Origin: Lactiplantibacillus brownii | GTDB lineage: Bacteria; Bacillota; Bacilli; Lactobacillales; Lactobacillaceae | DNA length: 64,000 nt | Assembly (NCBI RefSeq): GCF_031085375.1 | Contig: NZ_JAVCWF010000001.1 | Span: 992,001-1,056,000 of the forward strand | Reading direction: 5' to 3' | Shown here: positions 44,784 through 57,884 of the stretch, in pieces | Position numbering within the stretch: position 1 is the first letter of the stretch | How the letters are laid out: the number at the start of each line of letters is the position of its first letter | Program-made: the position numbers and the translations under genes | The notes under the pieces: model-generated | Told to the model about the DNA's origin: nothing | Databases searched by the model: none | The model's input: only the letters and a program-made list of their open reading frames with translations

Positions 44784-44965
44784 TTTAACGTCGGAGTGGA
44801 CTAGCTCGTTTGCTGTGTCGAGACACTTAGCTGGGCTGTTACCCAGGTTAGTGTTTGGTCGACTTTTAAGACGTGGACTTCGGCTTGAAAGCGCCCTGCA
44901 GACCGGTCTTTGGCTGCAGGTCTGCCTCACAGCAAGCGTGCTGGTCCACGGAGACGGACAATTAA
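44784..44965 (-). repeat. element A, copy 3
   Basis: Begins TTTAACGTCGGAGTGGAC and ends GTCCACGGAGACGGACAATTAA-type sequence, inverted relative to copies 1 and 2. It is 70 nt from B3, so the order A-spacer-B is kept in the element's own direction. Confidence 0.9.
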
Positions 44966-45041
44966 CAACTGAAAAATATAATAGCTATGATGCACTAATT
45001 TCGAAGGTGTTCCTTAATGGTGTCAAATGAAACTGCTGGGG

Positions 45042-45069
45042 TTACTTCTATCGTAATGATTGGTACAAT
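45042..45069 (+). promoter_or_regulatory. promoter of the frameshifted membrane gene
   Basis: TTACTT (45042-45047), 16 bp, TACAAT (45064-45069) with TGG before it (extended -10). Confidence 0.55.
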
Positions 45070-45102
45070 AGAGAACATAAACGGAAGTGAGGTGAACGAC
45101 AC

Positions 45103-45565
45103 ATGTTAGCGTTGTTAAATGGCATTTTAGCCTTTATTGTGATTCGCAACATTGGGGTTGAATCACAACTTGAGATTCGATCCAAATATCGTTGGGGTCA
45201 ATTAGTTGTTGCTGGTGTGCTAGTAGCCTGGGGTGCCGGGACATACGGTGGTTTGACCAGTTTTGCAGACTTACTGTTTTGGTCCTTATTCATGACTGTC
45301 AATATTATGATGGGAACTGGTGGGGTAGCCACGCATCGCATCGTTTCGGCGGACGGTTAAATTTGAAGATATCTCAGGCATTCAGATTGCCGCAATTCCG
45401 ACCATTCCTTCAATCGAAAAAAAGACCCGTGTGATCGTGAAGTTCATCTTAAATTCGCATCGTGAAATTAGTATGGTCTTTACTGGAACCGTAACGACGG
45501 TTAAAACGGCATTGCAAGCCAAGTTTGGGCAGCATGTCGCAATCGAAGTTTCAAAATTTGAATAG
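45103..45565 (+). pseudogene. membrane protein gene with a frameshift
   Basis: The frame from ATG 45103 (GAGGTG before it) encodes three hydrophobic segments and stops at 45360 after VSADG. Directly there, a second frame runs on as TVKFEDISGIQIAAIPTIPSIEKK... to QHVAIEVSKFE with its stop at 45563-45565. It has no start codon or ribosome binding site, because an in-frame TAG lies shortly upstream. Removing one G near 45354, or an equivalent shift, would give one approximately 150-aa protein: membrane part plus soluble domain. It is a true frameshift, a sequencing error or programmed. The family is not recognised. Confidence 0.7.
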
Positions 45566-45578
45566 TTTTTTATCTCAA

Positions 45579-45612
45579 GTACGTTGATCAATGACGATCA
45601 GCGTGCTTTTTT
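45579..45612 (+). terminator. terminator of the frameshifted gene
   Basis: GTACGTTGATC pairs with GATCAGCGTGC around AATGAC, followed by TTTTTT. Confidence 0.85.
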
Positions 45613-45618
45613 GCACGC

Positions 45619-45646
45619 AAAAAAGGTTCGGGAGCTACCCCGAACC
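45619..45646 (-). terminator. terminator of the oxidoreductase gene
   Basis: On the minus strand GGTTCGGG pairs with CCCGAACC, followed by TTTTTT. Confidence 0.85.
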
Positions 45647-45667
45647 TGCAACTAAAACTATTATGAA

Positions 45668-46642
45668 TTATTTTTCGAATGGATAACGGTAATCCCATTG
45701 TGCACGAGCCGCCGTCATGACGTCCATCACATCGGTTGTCTTGCTGAGACTAGTGTTTTCAAGATCGCCAGCAATCATTTTTTGCATGTCAGCAATTTCG
45801 TAATTCATTGCTTGTTTGTAATCGCCAGCCTGAATCGTTTCAGTTTTCCCAGTTGAATCGGTGAATAGGGCAGTCGTAGCACGTGGGTAAGTGTCAATGG
45901 TGAAGTAACCCTTTTCGTAAGCCACGATGCCTTGTTTAGGCATCTTCGCCCGAAACGTTAAGGCCACGTTAGCGAGTTCATCGTTAGCGGTACGCAAACT
46001 AATCGTCTCAGCTTCATCAACACCGGTACTAAAGCGATGCATCGTTGTCCCGGTGATATAAGGTTTGGCGGTCAAAAATTCACGGACAAACGCCAACGCA
46101 TAGACGCCAATATCCAAGAGCGCGCCACCAGCTAAATTGGGATTAAAGAAGCGCCCAGCTGGATCGGGTTCTTTGAAGCTACCGAAACTCGCCTGAACCA
46201 TTTTTAATGGTCCAAGTTGGCGTTCGTTCGCAAAGTCATGCAATTTCTGATAAAGTGGCATGTGATATAACGTCATGGCTTCAGCTAAAACGAGGTGCTT
46301 TTTAGCCGCCAAATCTTTGGCCTGTGCTAATTGCGCACTGGACATGGTGATAGCTTTTTCACAGAAAACATGTTTGCCAGCTTTTAAGGCGGGCATAATG
46401 GTCTCAATATGGTAGTTGTGGGGAGTTGCCACGTAAATGATGTCAACTTGTGGATCTGCAAGCAACTCAGTCAAATCACCATACGCTTTGGAAATGTGAT
46501 GTTCCTTAGCGAAAGTGTCCGCTTTGGCTTGCGAACGTGAACAAACGGCATAAATTTCACCATCTGGTTGATCAAAATAGTTAACGAAACTGTGAGCGAT
46601 GTTACCAAGGCCAACAATGGCCCAACGATAAGTTTTAGACAT
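45668..46642 (-). CDS. Gfo/Idh/MocA-family oxidoreductase
   Basis: A 324-aa NAD(P)-dependent dehydrogenase: N-terminal Rossmann motif GLGNIA near residue 11, FCEKAITM with the conserved Glu-Lys near residue 95, and a C-terminal substrate domain with GGALLDIGVYAL. The family acts on sugars, inositols or dihydrodiols; the substrate is unknown. It is a single gene with its own terminator. ATG 46642 has GAGGAG upstream. Confidence 0.92.
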   Translation of the reverse strand: MSKTYRWAIVGLGNIAHSFVNYFDQPDGEIYAVCSRSQAKADTFAKEHHISKAYGDLTELLADPQVDIIYVATPHNYHIETIMPALKAGKHVFCEKAITMSSAQLAQAKDLAAKKHLVLAEAMTLYHMPLYQKLHDFANERQLGPLKMVQASFGSFKEPDPAGRFFNPNLAGGALLDIGVYALAFVREFLTAKPYITGTTMHRFSTGVDEAETISLRTANDELANVALTFRAKMPKQGIVAYEKGYFTIDTYPRATTALFTDSTGKTETIQAGDYKQAMNYEIADMQKMIAGDLENTSLSKTTDVMDVMTAARAQWDYRYPFEK

Positions 46643-46778
46643 CTAAAAAATCCTCCTCAACAAAATTTTGTAACCAACCCCATTTTAGCAGAAAAGCAGA
46701 TTATTGACGTTTTAATTTAAGCGAAAAGTCGGTAAAATAGGTGACGTAATGATCAGATTCAGAAAGGATAACAACAGT

Positions 46779-47429
46779 ATGGCCAAAAAACGGCGGGCGA
46801 GTCAGTCCAATGGCATCTTAATTAAGAATCAGCAGATTCAATGGGTGAACTTACTTATTGTGATTATCGTAATCGGTGGGCTCGGAATGGCAATTAGGTC
46901 GAAGTTTGTGGCCGACGTTCCAGCGACTGCCGTTCAAACGAAACGGGCCAAGCCGACCGTGTTGTCCCACCCAGCCTTTATTAAAAAACTCGCGCCGGAT
47001 GCCCAACAGATGCAGACAAAATACCACGTACTAGCAAGTATCAGTCTGAGTCAGGCCATCCTGGAATCCAATTGGGGGCGGAGTGCCAATGCGCGCCAAA
47101 ATAATAATTTATTTGGGGTGAAGGCGACCGGTCAGGAAAAAGGTAAGCTGATGGCGACTAAAGAGTTCCATGACGGGGCTTACCATCAGGAAAAGCAACG
47201 TTTTCGGGTTTATGACAGTTGGCATGCCTCGATGGTCGGACATGCCCGGAAATTAGCGTATGGCACGCCTTGGGATAGTAAACATTATCAAGCAGTCATT
47301 CAAGCGACCGATTATCAGACAGCTGCGGTGGCTTTGGTGAACGCGGGGTATGCGACTGACCCGGCCTATGCGCAAAAATTAATTAATATTATTCAAAAAT
47401 ACGACTTACAACGGTATGATAAGAAGTAA
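46779..47429 (+). CDS. membrane-anchored glucosaminidase (GH73)
   Basis: A peptidoglycan hydrolase that cleaves after N-acetylglucosamine. A single N-terminal membrane segment (VNLLIVIIVIGGLGMAI) is followed by a GH73 domain with the catalytic Glu region AILESNWGRSANARQNNNLFGVK. The frame opens at 46749, but AGAAAGGA at about 46760-46767 fits the ATG at 46779 (MAKKRRASQSNG) better; this gives 216 aa. No LysM or SH3 wall-binding domain is present. Confidence 0.88.
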   Translation: MAKKRRASQSNGILIKNQQIQWVNLLIVIIVIGGLGMAIRSKFVADVPATAVQTKRAKPTVLSHPAFIKKLAPDAQQMQTKYHVLASISLSQAILESNWGRSANARQNNNLFGVKATGQEKGKLMATKEFHDGAYHQEKQRFRVYDSWHASMVGHARKLAYGTPWDSKHYQAVIQATDYQTAAVALVNAGYATDPAYAQKLINIIQKYDLQRYDKK

Positions 47430-47444
47430 GTTCTTTATAATTAA

Positions 47445-48056
<612 letters not shown>

Positions 48057-48079
48057 ATTAAGCGAAAGCAGGCGATCCC

Positions 48080-48625
48080 ATGCATGTTGAACTTGGAATG
48101 TTAGTGCTCATTTTTGTGATTAATTTTGTCTACATTACGTTGAATACGTTGCGATTCTTACTGGTTATGCGTGGGTATCGCTACTTTGCGGCGTTTATGT
48201 CGGTGTTGGAAATCACGATTTATGTCCTGGGCTTGTCGTTAGTTTTAAATCGATTAAGCAACCCAATTAACCTAGTCGTCTATGCGTTAGGTTATGGGGT
48301 CGGGGTCTATGTTGGCATGATGTTAGAAGACAAACTCGCCTTAGGTTACACAATGATTTCCGTGATCTTGCCGGACCCCAAGTCGCCACTACCAGGAGTC
48401 CTACGCAGCAATGGTTTTGGCGTCACCCAGCATGTGGCCTATGGTTTAGAAGGGGAACGATTGGCGCTAGAAATCTTAGCTCCCCGTAAGAATGAACGCC
48501 GGTTATACGATTTAATCAAGACGACGGCACCAAATGCTTTTATTATTGCTTATGAACCCCGTTATATTTCGGGTGGCTTTTGGCTGAAACGTGTCAGACG
48601 GCGGAATGCCCGGCAAAAAAAGTGA
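48080..48625 (+). CDS. UPF0316 membrane protein (DUF5698 plus DUF2179-type)
   Basis: 181 aa: three N-terminal hydrophobic segments with NFVYITLNTLRFLLVMRG and GYGVGVYVGMMLEDKLALG, then a soluble DUF2179-like domain and a basic tail. The function is unknown; family members are widespread in Firmicutes. It lies 23 bp after xpt and 100 bp before purK. Confidence 0.85.
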   Translation: MHVELGMLVLIFVINFVYITLNTLRFLLVMRGYRYFAAFMSVLEITIYVLGLSLVLNRLSNPINLVVYALGYGVGVYVGMMLEDKLALGYTMISVILPDPKSPLPGVLRSNGFGVTQHVAYGLEGERLALEILAPRKNERRLYDLIKTTAPNAFIIAYEPRYISGGFWLKRVRRRNARQKK

Positions 48626-48724
48626 GCTGGGACTTGCAACGATGCGGCAGGGAACGTATGATTATAAACGGATAAGAATTTCGGTAATTTAAATCTATTT
48701 AATGAGAAGAAAGTAGGGACGAAT

Positions 48725-49897
48725 GTGGACAACTCGGTTTTAAATCCAGGTGGTACTTTAGGCATTATCGGTAATAGTACCAACGGTGTTGGATTGGTAA
48801 TTGCCGCGCGCAATGCTGGCATTAATGTCGGGGTTTACGGTGATGACGAAAATACTGAGACCATGGAACTGGCAGATTTTCGTGTTGTCGGGGCCCTAAA
48901 TGATCAGCAACAGTTACAAAATTTTGCAGAACGTTGTGATGTCGTCACGTATGAATCTGAAACGGTCGATGCGTCAGTGATTAACTTTTTAGCTGGTCAC
49001 ACCCAAGTGCCACAAGGGGCGGATGCACTAGAAATTATGCAAGACCGCTCACTCGAACGTGCCTTCTTTAGTCAGTTAAACTTAAACGTGGCGCCATCTG
49101 CGACTATTGTTAGTTTAGATGACGTTTATCAAGCGATTGGGTCCATTGGCTATCCAAGCATTTTAAAGCCGATTCAAAAGGGCCTTGGTCAAAATCGACA
49201 GTTAGAAATTAAGACGCAGACGGATATCGTCAAGGCGGCCGATTTACTAGACTGGGGAACTTATTTGTTGGAATCATTGATTCCCTACGAAAAAGAATTG
49301 TCAGTCGTTGTTGCCAAAACGTCATCAGCGACGGAATATTTTCCAATTGTCGAAAACCGTTACAAAAATCATGAGTTAGTCACGACAATCGTGCCGGCTC
49401 AGATTGATTCCGCGGTAAACGATGAAATTTTACGAATCACGACTGAAATTAGTGATAATTTGAGTTACACCGGTATTTTTGAAGTCGCTTTCTTTTTAAC
49501 TAAGAGTGGCAACTTGTACGTTAAACGGGTGGTGCCAGCGATGCATCAAGCCGGGTATGTGTTTGATCGGGCCACGAATATCAGTATGGCCGAGCAACAT
49601 TTACGAGCAATCGCGGGGTTACCGTTAATGCCGATTAAAACCTTGATGCCGGTCGTGGCTGTTTATTTCACGACGGCACAAGTTTCAGGAATTCGAACAC
49701 AGTGGCAGATCAAGCCAAACTGGTTCTTTAATTTCTATCATCGTACGAAGTTACAATCAGAGAAGACGGTCGTCGCTGGCCACATTCTGGTTGAAGCAGA
49801 CACGGTGAAGGAAGCCTTGGATCAGATTGATGATACTGCAATCTGGCGAGAAGCCGCACCAGTGAATGATAATAGCGCGGAAGCAGATGCTGAATAA
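48725..49897 (+). CDS. purK: PurK-type ATP-grasp protein (5-(carboxyamino)imidazole ribonucleotide synthase)
   Basis: A 390-aa ATP-grasp enzyme with N-terminal GGTLGIIGNSTNGVGL, PSILKPIQKGLGQNRQ (ATP-binding) and a C-terminal domain. PurK carboxylates aminoimidazole ribonucleotide in purine synthesis. It stands outside a purine operon, without purE beside it, and the usual GGGQLGRM start is altered to GGTLGIIGNS. It may therefore be a second, divergent PurK paralogue. GTG start at 48725 after AGGGA. Confidence 0.75.
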   Translation: MDNSVLNPGGTLGIIGNSTNGVGLVIAARNAGINVGVYGDDENTETMELADFRVVGALNDQQQLQNFAERCDVVTYESETVDASVINFLAGHTQVPQGADALEIMQDRSLERAFFSQLNLNVAPSATIVSLDDVYQAIGSIGYPSILKPIQKGLGQNRQLEIKTQTDIVKAADLLDWGTYLLESLIPYEKELSVVVAKTSSATEYFPIVENRYKNHELVTTIVPAQIDSAVNDEILRITTEISDNLSYTGIFEVAFFLTKSGNLYVKRVVPAMHQAGYVFDRATNISMAEQHLRAIAGLPLMPIKTLMPVVAVYFTTAQVSGIRTQWQIKPNWFFNFYHRTKLQSEKTVVAGHILVEADTVKEALDQIDDTAIWREAAPVNDNSAEADAE

Positions 49898-49911
49898 TTA
49901 AATGTCTTTAG

Positions 49912-49950
49912 ATAGTCGTTGAACCTTTATGGTTAGCGGCTATTTTTATT
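49912..49950 (+). terminator. terminator of purK
   Basis: ATAGTCGTTGAACC pairs with GGTTAGCGGCTAT (with mismatch/G-U), followed by TTTTATT. Confidence 0.8.
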
Positions 49951-50049
49951 GTTTGTCAGGTTTGAAACTTATTGGATTAATGATGCGTTGATTGCGCAAG
50001 ATTTGTTACAAATTTAAAGCGGTAATCGATCCGTTTTGCGATGGGGTAT

Positions 50050-50058
50050 TGGTATAAT
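50050..50058 (+). promoter_or_regulatory. orphan extended -10 promoter
   Basis: TGGTATAAT, an extended -10. No coding frame follows for about 500 bp. Transcription would run through element A4 toward pcrA. Otherwise the 49951-50226 stretch holds nothing I can name. Confidence 0.45.
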
Positions 50059-50226
50059 TAAACTATGTGAGCTGCAGTTTTGAGATTGGCTAACAGGGAA
50101 AAAATAATTTTAAGCGCAGCACCGTGTTTTAGCTATTAAGGAATATTTTGGGGCTAATCAGCAGATCCAGTCCTGATTGGTTCTCATTTGAATTAAGCTT
50201 GCCAAGATATGATGGTTAAAAACCAA

Positions 50227-50411
50227 TTTGACGTCGGAGTGGACCAGTGCGCTCGCCGTGTCGAGACACTTAGCTGGGCGATTTTGCCCAGGTTAGTGTC
50301 TGGGCCGACTTTTAAGACGTGGGTTGCGGCTTGAAAGCGCCCTGCAGACCGGTCTTTGACTGCAGGTCTGCCCCACGGCGAACGTGCTGGTCCACGGAGA
50401 CGGGCAATTAA
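50227..50411 (-). repeat. element A, copy 4 (solo)
   Basis: Inverted relative to copies 1 and 2. Outer stem GTGGACCAG...CTGGTCCAC; inner hairpins GACACTTAGCTGGGC/GCCCAGGTTAGTGTC, CGACTTTTAAG/CTTGAAAGCG and GCAGACC/GGTCTGC. No element B partner is recognisable on either side. Confidence 0.9.
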
Positions 50412-50536
50412 CGATGACAACTTGGCTGAGTGAGGACTTGAATTTCAAACGATTAACAGCAGTTGTTTCGCTAAATCAAAATCACAGTTGGCGCGCGGGT
50501 TTTTACACGCCAAATTGAGCATTAACGCCCAAAATT

Positions 50537-50545
50537 TGCTATAAT
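50537..50545 (+). promoter_or_regulatory. promoter of pcrA-ligA
   Basis: TGCTATAAT, an extended -10, with TTGAGC 19 bp upstream as a weak -35. Confidence 0.6.
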
Positions 50546-50582
50546 ATTTGTTGACTGATTTTTAGAAAGGGTGGCGAACAGC

Positions 50583-52841
50583 GTGTCGAAAGAAAGCCTA
50601 TTGGCAAAAATGAACGACAAGCAACAAGAAGCCGTATTAGACACTGAAGGACCGCTACTAATTATGGCCGGTGCGGGCTCAGGTAAGACCCGAGTTTTAA
50701 CCCATCGAGTAGCCTATTTAATTGAAGAAAAAGGGGTTAATCCCTGGAACGTTTTAGCAATTACATTTACGAATAAAGCGGCGCGCGAAATGCGTGAACG
50801 GGTCGGAAAATTGTTGGGCGAATCGGCGCGCGATGTCTGGGTCTCCACGTTCCATGCTTTGTGCGTGCGGATTTTACGACGAGATATTGACAAAATTGGT
50901 TATAATCGGGCCTTTACGATTGCCGGAACCAGTGAACAACGGACATTAGTTAAGCGAATTTTAAACGATCAAAACATTGATTCTAAGAAGTTTGACCCGC
51001 GTTCGATTTTGTCAGCCATTTCAAATGCCAAAAATGATTTACAAACGCCCGCGATGTATAAAGAGTCAGCGGCGAGTCCGTTTGAAAGTATTGTGGCGGA
51101 TGTCTATGATCAATATCAACATGAATTGGCGGCGGACCAGGCCGTAGACTTCGATGATTTGATCATGTTAACGATCCAATTGTTCCGGAGCAATCCAGAA
51201 ACTTTGGGTTGGTATCAAGATAAATTTCATTATATTCACGTGGATGAATATCAAGATACCAATAATGCGCAATATACTTTGGTCAATATGTTGGCAGAAA
51301 AGTATCAGAATCTTTGTGTGGTAGGGGACGCCGATCAATCCATTTATGGTTGGCGTGGCGCTAATATGGAAAACATTCTTAACTTTGAGCAAGATTATCC
51401 GCAAGCGGACAGTGTCAAGTTGGAACAAAATTACCGTTCCACGAAGACGATCTTGGCAGCTGCCAACGATGTGATCAACCATAATACGACGCGACGGCCT
51501 AAAAAATTGTGGACGGAAAACGATGAAGGCGACCAGATCTCTTATTATCGTGGGCAAAGTGAAAATGACGAAACCCATTATGTTATTTCCAAGATTCAAG
51601 AAGAGATGGCAAAAGCAGACTTTAATTATGGCGATTTTGCCGTTTTATATCGTACGAATGCCCAATCGCGTGTGATGGAAGAATCACTCGTTAAGGCGAA
51701 CGTACCATATACGATGGTCGGGGGCAACAAGTTCTACGATCGTAAGGAAATTCGTGACGTGCTCTCTTATTTGACTTTGATCGTCAATGACCAAGATTCG
51801 ATTAACTTTGAACGTGTCGTCAATGAACCTAAACGTGGCATTGGTCAAACGAGTGTTGACAAGCTGCGGGCGTTTGCGGACGAAGCCGGTTATTCTATGC
51901 TGGAAGCGGCTAGCAATGTTGACATGGCGAATGGCATCTCAACGCGCGCTAAAGGTGGTATTGCAAAATTTGCCGCTACGATGAATGAATTACGAGCGAT
52001 GCGCGAGTATTTATCAGTAACCGATTTGACCGAAGAAATCTTGAAGCGGTCTGGCTATATGAAGGCCTTGAAGGATGCTAAAGCTTCGAAACCGTTAGAA
52101 TCACAAACACGAATCGAAAATATCGAAGAATTCTTATCTGTTACCAAACAATTTGATGATGGTTATGAACCTGAAGATGAAGAAAGTGATAAGTTCGTTG
52201 ATTTCTTAGCGGACTTGGCATTAGTTTCCGATGTTGATAATGTGGAAGAAGAACCACAAGCCGTGACGTTGATGACGTTACATGCGGCGAAAGGTCTGGA
52301 ATTCCCAGTTGTCTTCATGATTGGGATGGAAGAAGGCATTTTCCCATTATCACGTGCGATGATGGACGAAGACGAGCTTGAAGAAGAACGACGGTTGGCG
52401 TATGTCGGGATTACCCGTGCTGAAAAGAAGCTGTATCTGACCAATGCCTATTCACGGATGTTGTATGGCCGTCGTCAAAGCAATCAAGCGTCACGCTTCA
52501 TCGAAGAAATCGACCAAAGTTTAATTAAAAATGATAATCAATTAGAAGGCGGCTTATCGAGTGGCCCAGAAGTGCCATTTGCCACGAAGAAAGCTTTAAC
52601 GCCTCGTTACAAAAAGAATCCAGTCGGCACACGACCAACGGTTAAAAAAGCTAGTGGAACCGGTGCGGATAAGAACAGCTGGCGGATTGGCGACAAAGTC
52701 AAACATCGCAAGTGGGGTACGGGTACCGTGGTGAAAGTCACTGGTGCCGGTGAGGACGCGGAATTGGATATTGCGTTCAAGTCTGAAGGCATCAAACGCT
52801 TGTTAGCAGCCTTTGCACCGATTCAAAAAGTTCAAGATTAA
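50583..52841 (+). CDS. pcrA: ATP-dependent DNA helicase PcrA
   Basis: Superfamily 1 3'-5' helicase for repair and rolling-circle replication. About 752 aa with Walker A MAGAGSGKTRV near residue 30, DEYQDTN motif II, GDADQSIYGWRGA motif III, TLMTLHAAKGLEFPVVF motif V and VGITRAEK motif VI. A GTG at 50571 abuts the AGAAAGG ribosome binding site, so the GTG at 50583 (MSKESLLAKMNDKQ) is preferred. It is followed 21 bp later by ligA, the standard Firmicutes pair. Confidence 0.97.
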   Translation: MSKESLLAKMNDKQQEAVLDTEGPLLIMAGAGSGKTRVLTHRVAYLIEEKGVNPWNVLAITFTNKAAREMRERVGKLLGESARDVWVSTFHALCVRILRRDIDKIGYNRAFTIAGTSEQRTLVKRILNDQNIDSKKFDPRSILSAISNAKNDLQTPAMYKESAASPFESIVADVYDQYQHELAADQAVDFDDLIMLTIQLFRSNPETLGWYQDKFHYIHVDEYQDTNNAQYTLVNMLAEKYQNLCVVGDADQSIYGWRGANMENILNFEQDYPQADSVKLEQNYRSTKTILAAANDVINHNTTRRPKKLWTENDEGDQISYYRGQSENDETHYVISKIQEEMAKADFNYGDFAVLYRTNAQSRVMEESLVKANVPYTMVGGNKFYDRKEIRDVLSYLTLIVNDQDSINFERVVNEPKRGIGQTSVDKLRAFADEAGYSMLEAASNVDMANGISTRAKGGIAKFAATMNELRAMREYLSVTDLTEEILKRSGYMKALKDAKASKPLESQTRIENIEEFLSVTKQFDDGYEPEDEESDKFVDFLADLALVSDVDNVEEEPQAVTLMTLHAAKGLEFPVVFMIGMEEGIFPLSRAMMDEDELEEERRLAYVGITRAEKKLYLTNAYSRMLYGRRQSNQASRFIEEIDQSLIKNDNQLEGGLSSGPEVPFATKKALTPRYKKNPVGTRPTVKKASGTGADKNSWRIGDKVKHRKWGTGTVVKVTGAGEDAELDIAFKSEGIKRLLAAFAPIQKVQD

Positions 52842-56077
<3,236 letters not shown>

Positions 56078-56106
56078 TTATTATTAGGTAGAAAGAAGGA
56101 AATTTG

Positions 56107-56421
56107 ATGGCTGAAGAACGCATTAATGCTGAACAAGTCGCCCATGTGGCGGGTCTGGCAAAATTAGAATTCACGCCGGACCAACTGGAGACCTTTACGG
56201 GTCAACTCGAAAAGATTATTGGGATGTTTGAAGAATTGAGTACGGTTGATACTAAAGGGGTTGCGGTGACGTCACGTGTGACTGATCGCCACAATGCTTT
56301 ACGTGAAGACGTGGCGGTCAAAAGCAATGATCGTGCGGCTTTATTGGCCAATGCACCTGAAACGGCTAACGGCTTAATTAAAGTGCCAGCAATTATTGAT
56401 GAAAGTGGGGACGGCGAATAA
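56107..56421 (+). CDS. gatC: Asp/Glu-tRNA(Asn/Gln) amidotransferase subunit C
   Basis: A 104-aa subunit that stabilises GatAB in conversion of Glu-tRNA(Gln) to Gln-tRNA(Gln). Contains [13 protein letters not shown] and the C-terminal [15 protein letters not shown] at 56104 precedes the ATG at 56107; AGAAGGA suits the ATG. It overlaps gatA by one base (TAATG). Confidence 0.96.
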   Translation: MAEERINAEQVAHVAGLAKLEFTPDQLETFTGQLEKIIGMFEELSTVDTKGVAVTSRVTDRHNALREDVAVKSNDRAALLANAPETANGLIKVPAIIDESGDGE

Positions 56422-57884
56422 TGGACTTTTTCAACCAAGATCTAACCAGCCTACACACCGACTTAGTGAACAAAAAGCTGAGCGCTGAGGAATTGACGAA
56501 GGCCACGTTTGCCAATCTTAAGCAAACGGATGCTAAAATCGATGCTTTCTTAAATTTGAACGAAGACGCTGCTTTAACTGCAGCGAAAGCCTTGGACACG
56601 AAAGGGATTAATCCAGCTAACGTTTTGGCTGGGATTCCAGTCGGGGTCAAGGATAATATCGTCACAAAAGGGTTAACGACCACTGCGGCCTCAAAGATGC
56701 TCGAAAACTTTGTGCCGGTTTATAATGCGACGGTTGTTGATAAGATGACTCAAAATGACATGATCATCGTTGGTAAGACCAACTTAGATGAATTTGCCAT
56801 GGGCGGGTCTACTGAAAACTCAGCCTTTAAAGTGACTAAAAATCCTTGGGACGTCAGTCGAGTTCCTGGTGGTTCTTCTGGTGGTTCAGCGGCAGCAGTT
56901 GCTGCTGGTCAAGTGCCAGTAGCTTATGGTTCTGATACCGGTGGTTCGATTCGTCAACCAGCTTCCTTTAATGGGATTGTTGGGATGAAGCCAACTTATG
57001 GTCGAGTTTCACGTTGGGGCTTAATTGCGTTTGGCTCATCTTTAGACCAAATCGGACCAATGACCCGGACCGTCAAAGACAACGCCACGGCGTTAAATTT
57101 GATTGCCGGTAACGATGTGCATGATGGGACGTCTTCTAAGCAAGCAGTGCCTGATTTTACCGCTGGGTTAGATGGCGATATTAAAGGCATGAAGATTGCC
57201 TTACCAAAAGAATACATGGACGAAGGCATTGATCCTAAGGTACGTGAAGTGATTAAAGCGGCCGTTAAGCAGTTTGAAGCGCTGGGTGCGACCGTTGAAG
57301 AAGTTTCTTTACCACACAGTCGTTACGGTGTTTCGGCTTACTATATCATTGCTTCTTCAGAAGCGTCTTCAAACTTACAACGGTTTGATGGCATTCGTTA
57401 TGGCTTCCGAGCCCAAGACGTGAAGAATCTGGAAGATGTTTATGTGCGGAGTCGTTCCGAAGGCTTTGGTGATGAAGTGAAACGACGGATCATGTTGGGG
57501 ACCTTCTCCTTATCTGCCGGTTACTATGACGCCTATTTCCACAAAGCTGGTCAAGTTCGGACGCTGATTATCAATGATTTCAACAAAGTCTTTGAAGACT
57601 ATGATTTGATCATTGGCCCCACAGCGCCAACACCAGCCTTTAAGATTGGTGACGAGATTTCAGATCCAATCACGATGTACATGAACGACGTTTTGACGAT
57701 TCCAGTCAACTTGGCTGGTCTACCAGGAATGTCCATACCAGCTGGTTTTGCGGACGGCATGCCAGTTGGGCTACAATTGATCGGTAAATCATTCGATGAA
57801 AGCACTCTCTATAAAGCGGGTTATGCTTTTGAACAAGCGACTGATTTCCATCAAGCTACCCCAGATTTAGGAGGTCAGAATTAA
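56421..57884 (+). CDS. gatA: Asp/Glu-tRNA(Asn/Gln) amidotransferase subunit A
   Basis: A 487-aa amidase-signature enzyme that releases ammonia from glutamine. The Ser-cisSer-Lys triad context is visible: GVKDNI (Lys near residue 77), [14 protein letters not shown] and [12 protein letters not shown]. The stop overlaps the gatB start by one base. It lies within pcrA-ligA-camS-gatCAB. Confidence 0.98.
   Translation: MDFFNQDLTSLHTDLVNKKLSAEELTKATFANLKQTDAKIDAFLNLNEDAALTAAKALDTKGINPANVLAGIPVGVKDNIVTKGLTTTAASKMLENFVPVYNATVVDKMTQNDMIIVGKTNLDEFAMGGSTENSAFKVTKNPWDVSRVPGGSSGGSAAAVAAGQVPVAYGSDTGGSIRQPASFNGIVGMKPTYGRVSRWGLIAFGSSLDQIGPMTRTVKDNATALNLIAGNDVHDGTSSKQAVPDFTAGLDGDIKGMKIALPKEYMDEGIDPKVREVIKAAVKQFEALGATVEEVSLPHSRYGVSAYYIIASSEASSNLQRFDGIRYGFRAQDVKNLEDVYVRSRSEGFGDEVKRRIMLGTFSLSAGYYDAYFHKAGQVRTLIINDFNKVFEDYDLIIGPTAPTPAFKIGDEISDPITMYMNDVLTIPVNLAGLPGMSIPAGFADGMPVGLQLIGKSFDESTLYKAGYAFEQATDFHQATPDLGGQN

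Noticed and set aside
50193..50420. 75-codon minus-strand frame
   Set aside because: It spans element A4, whose base pattern is set by inverted repeats; it has no ribosome binding site and no counterpart in other copies.
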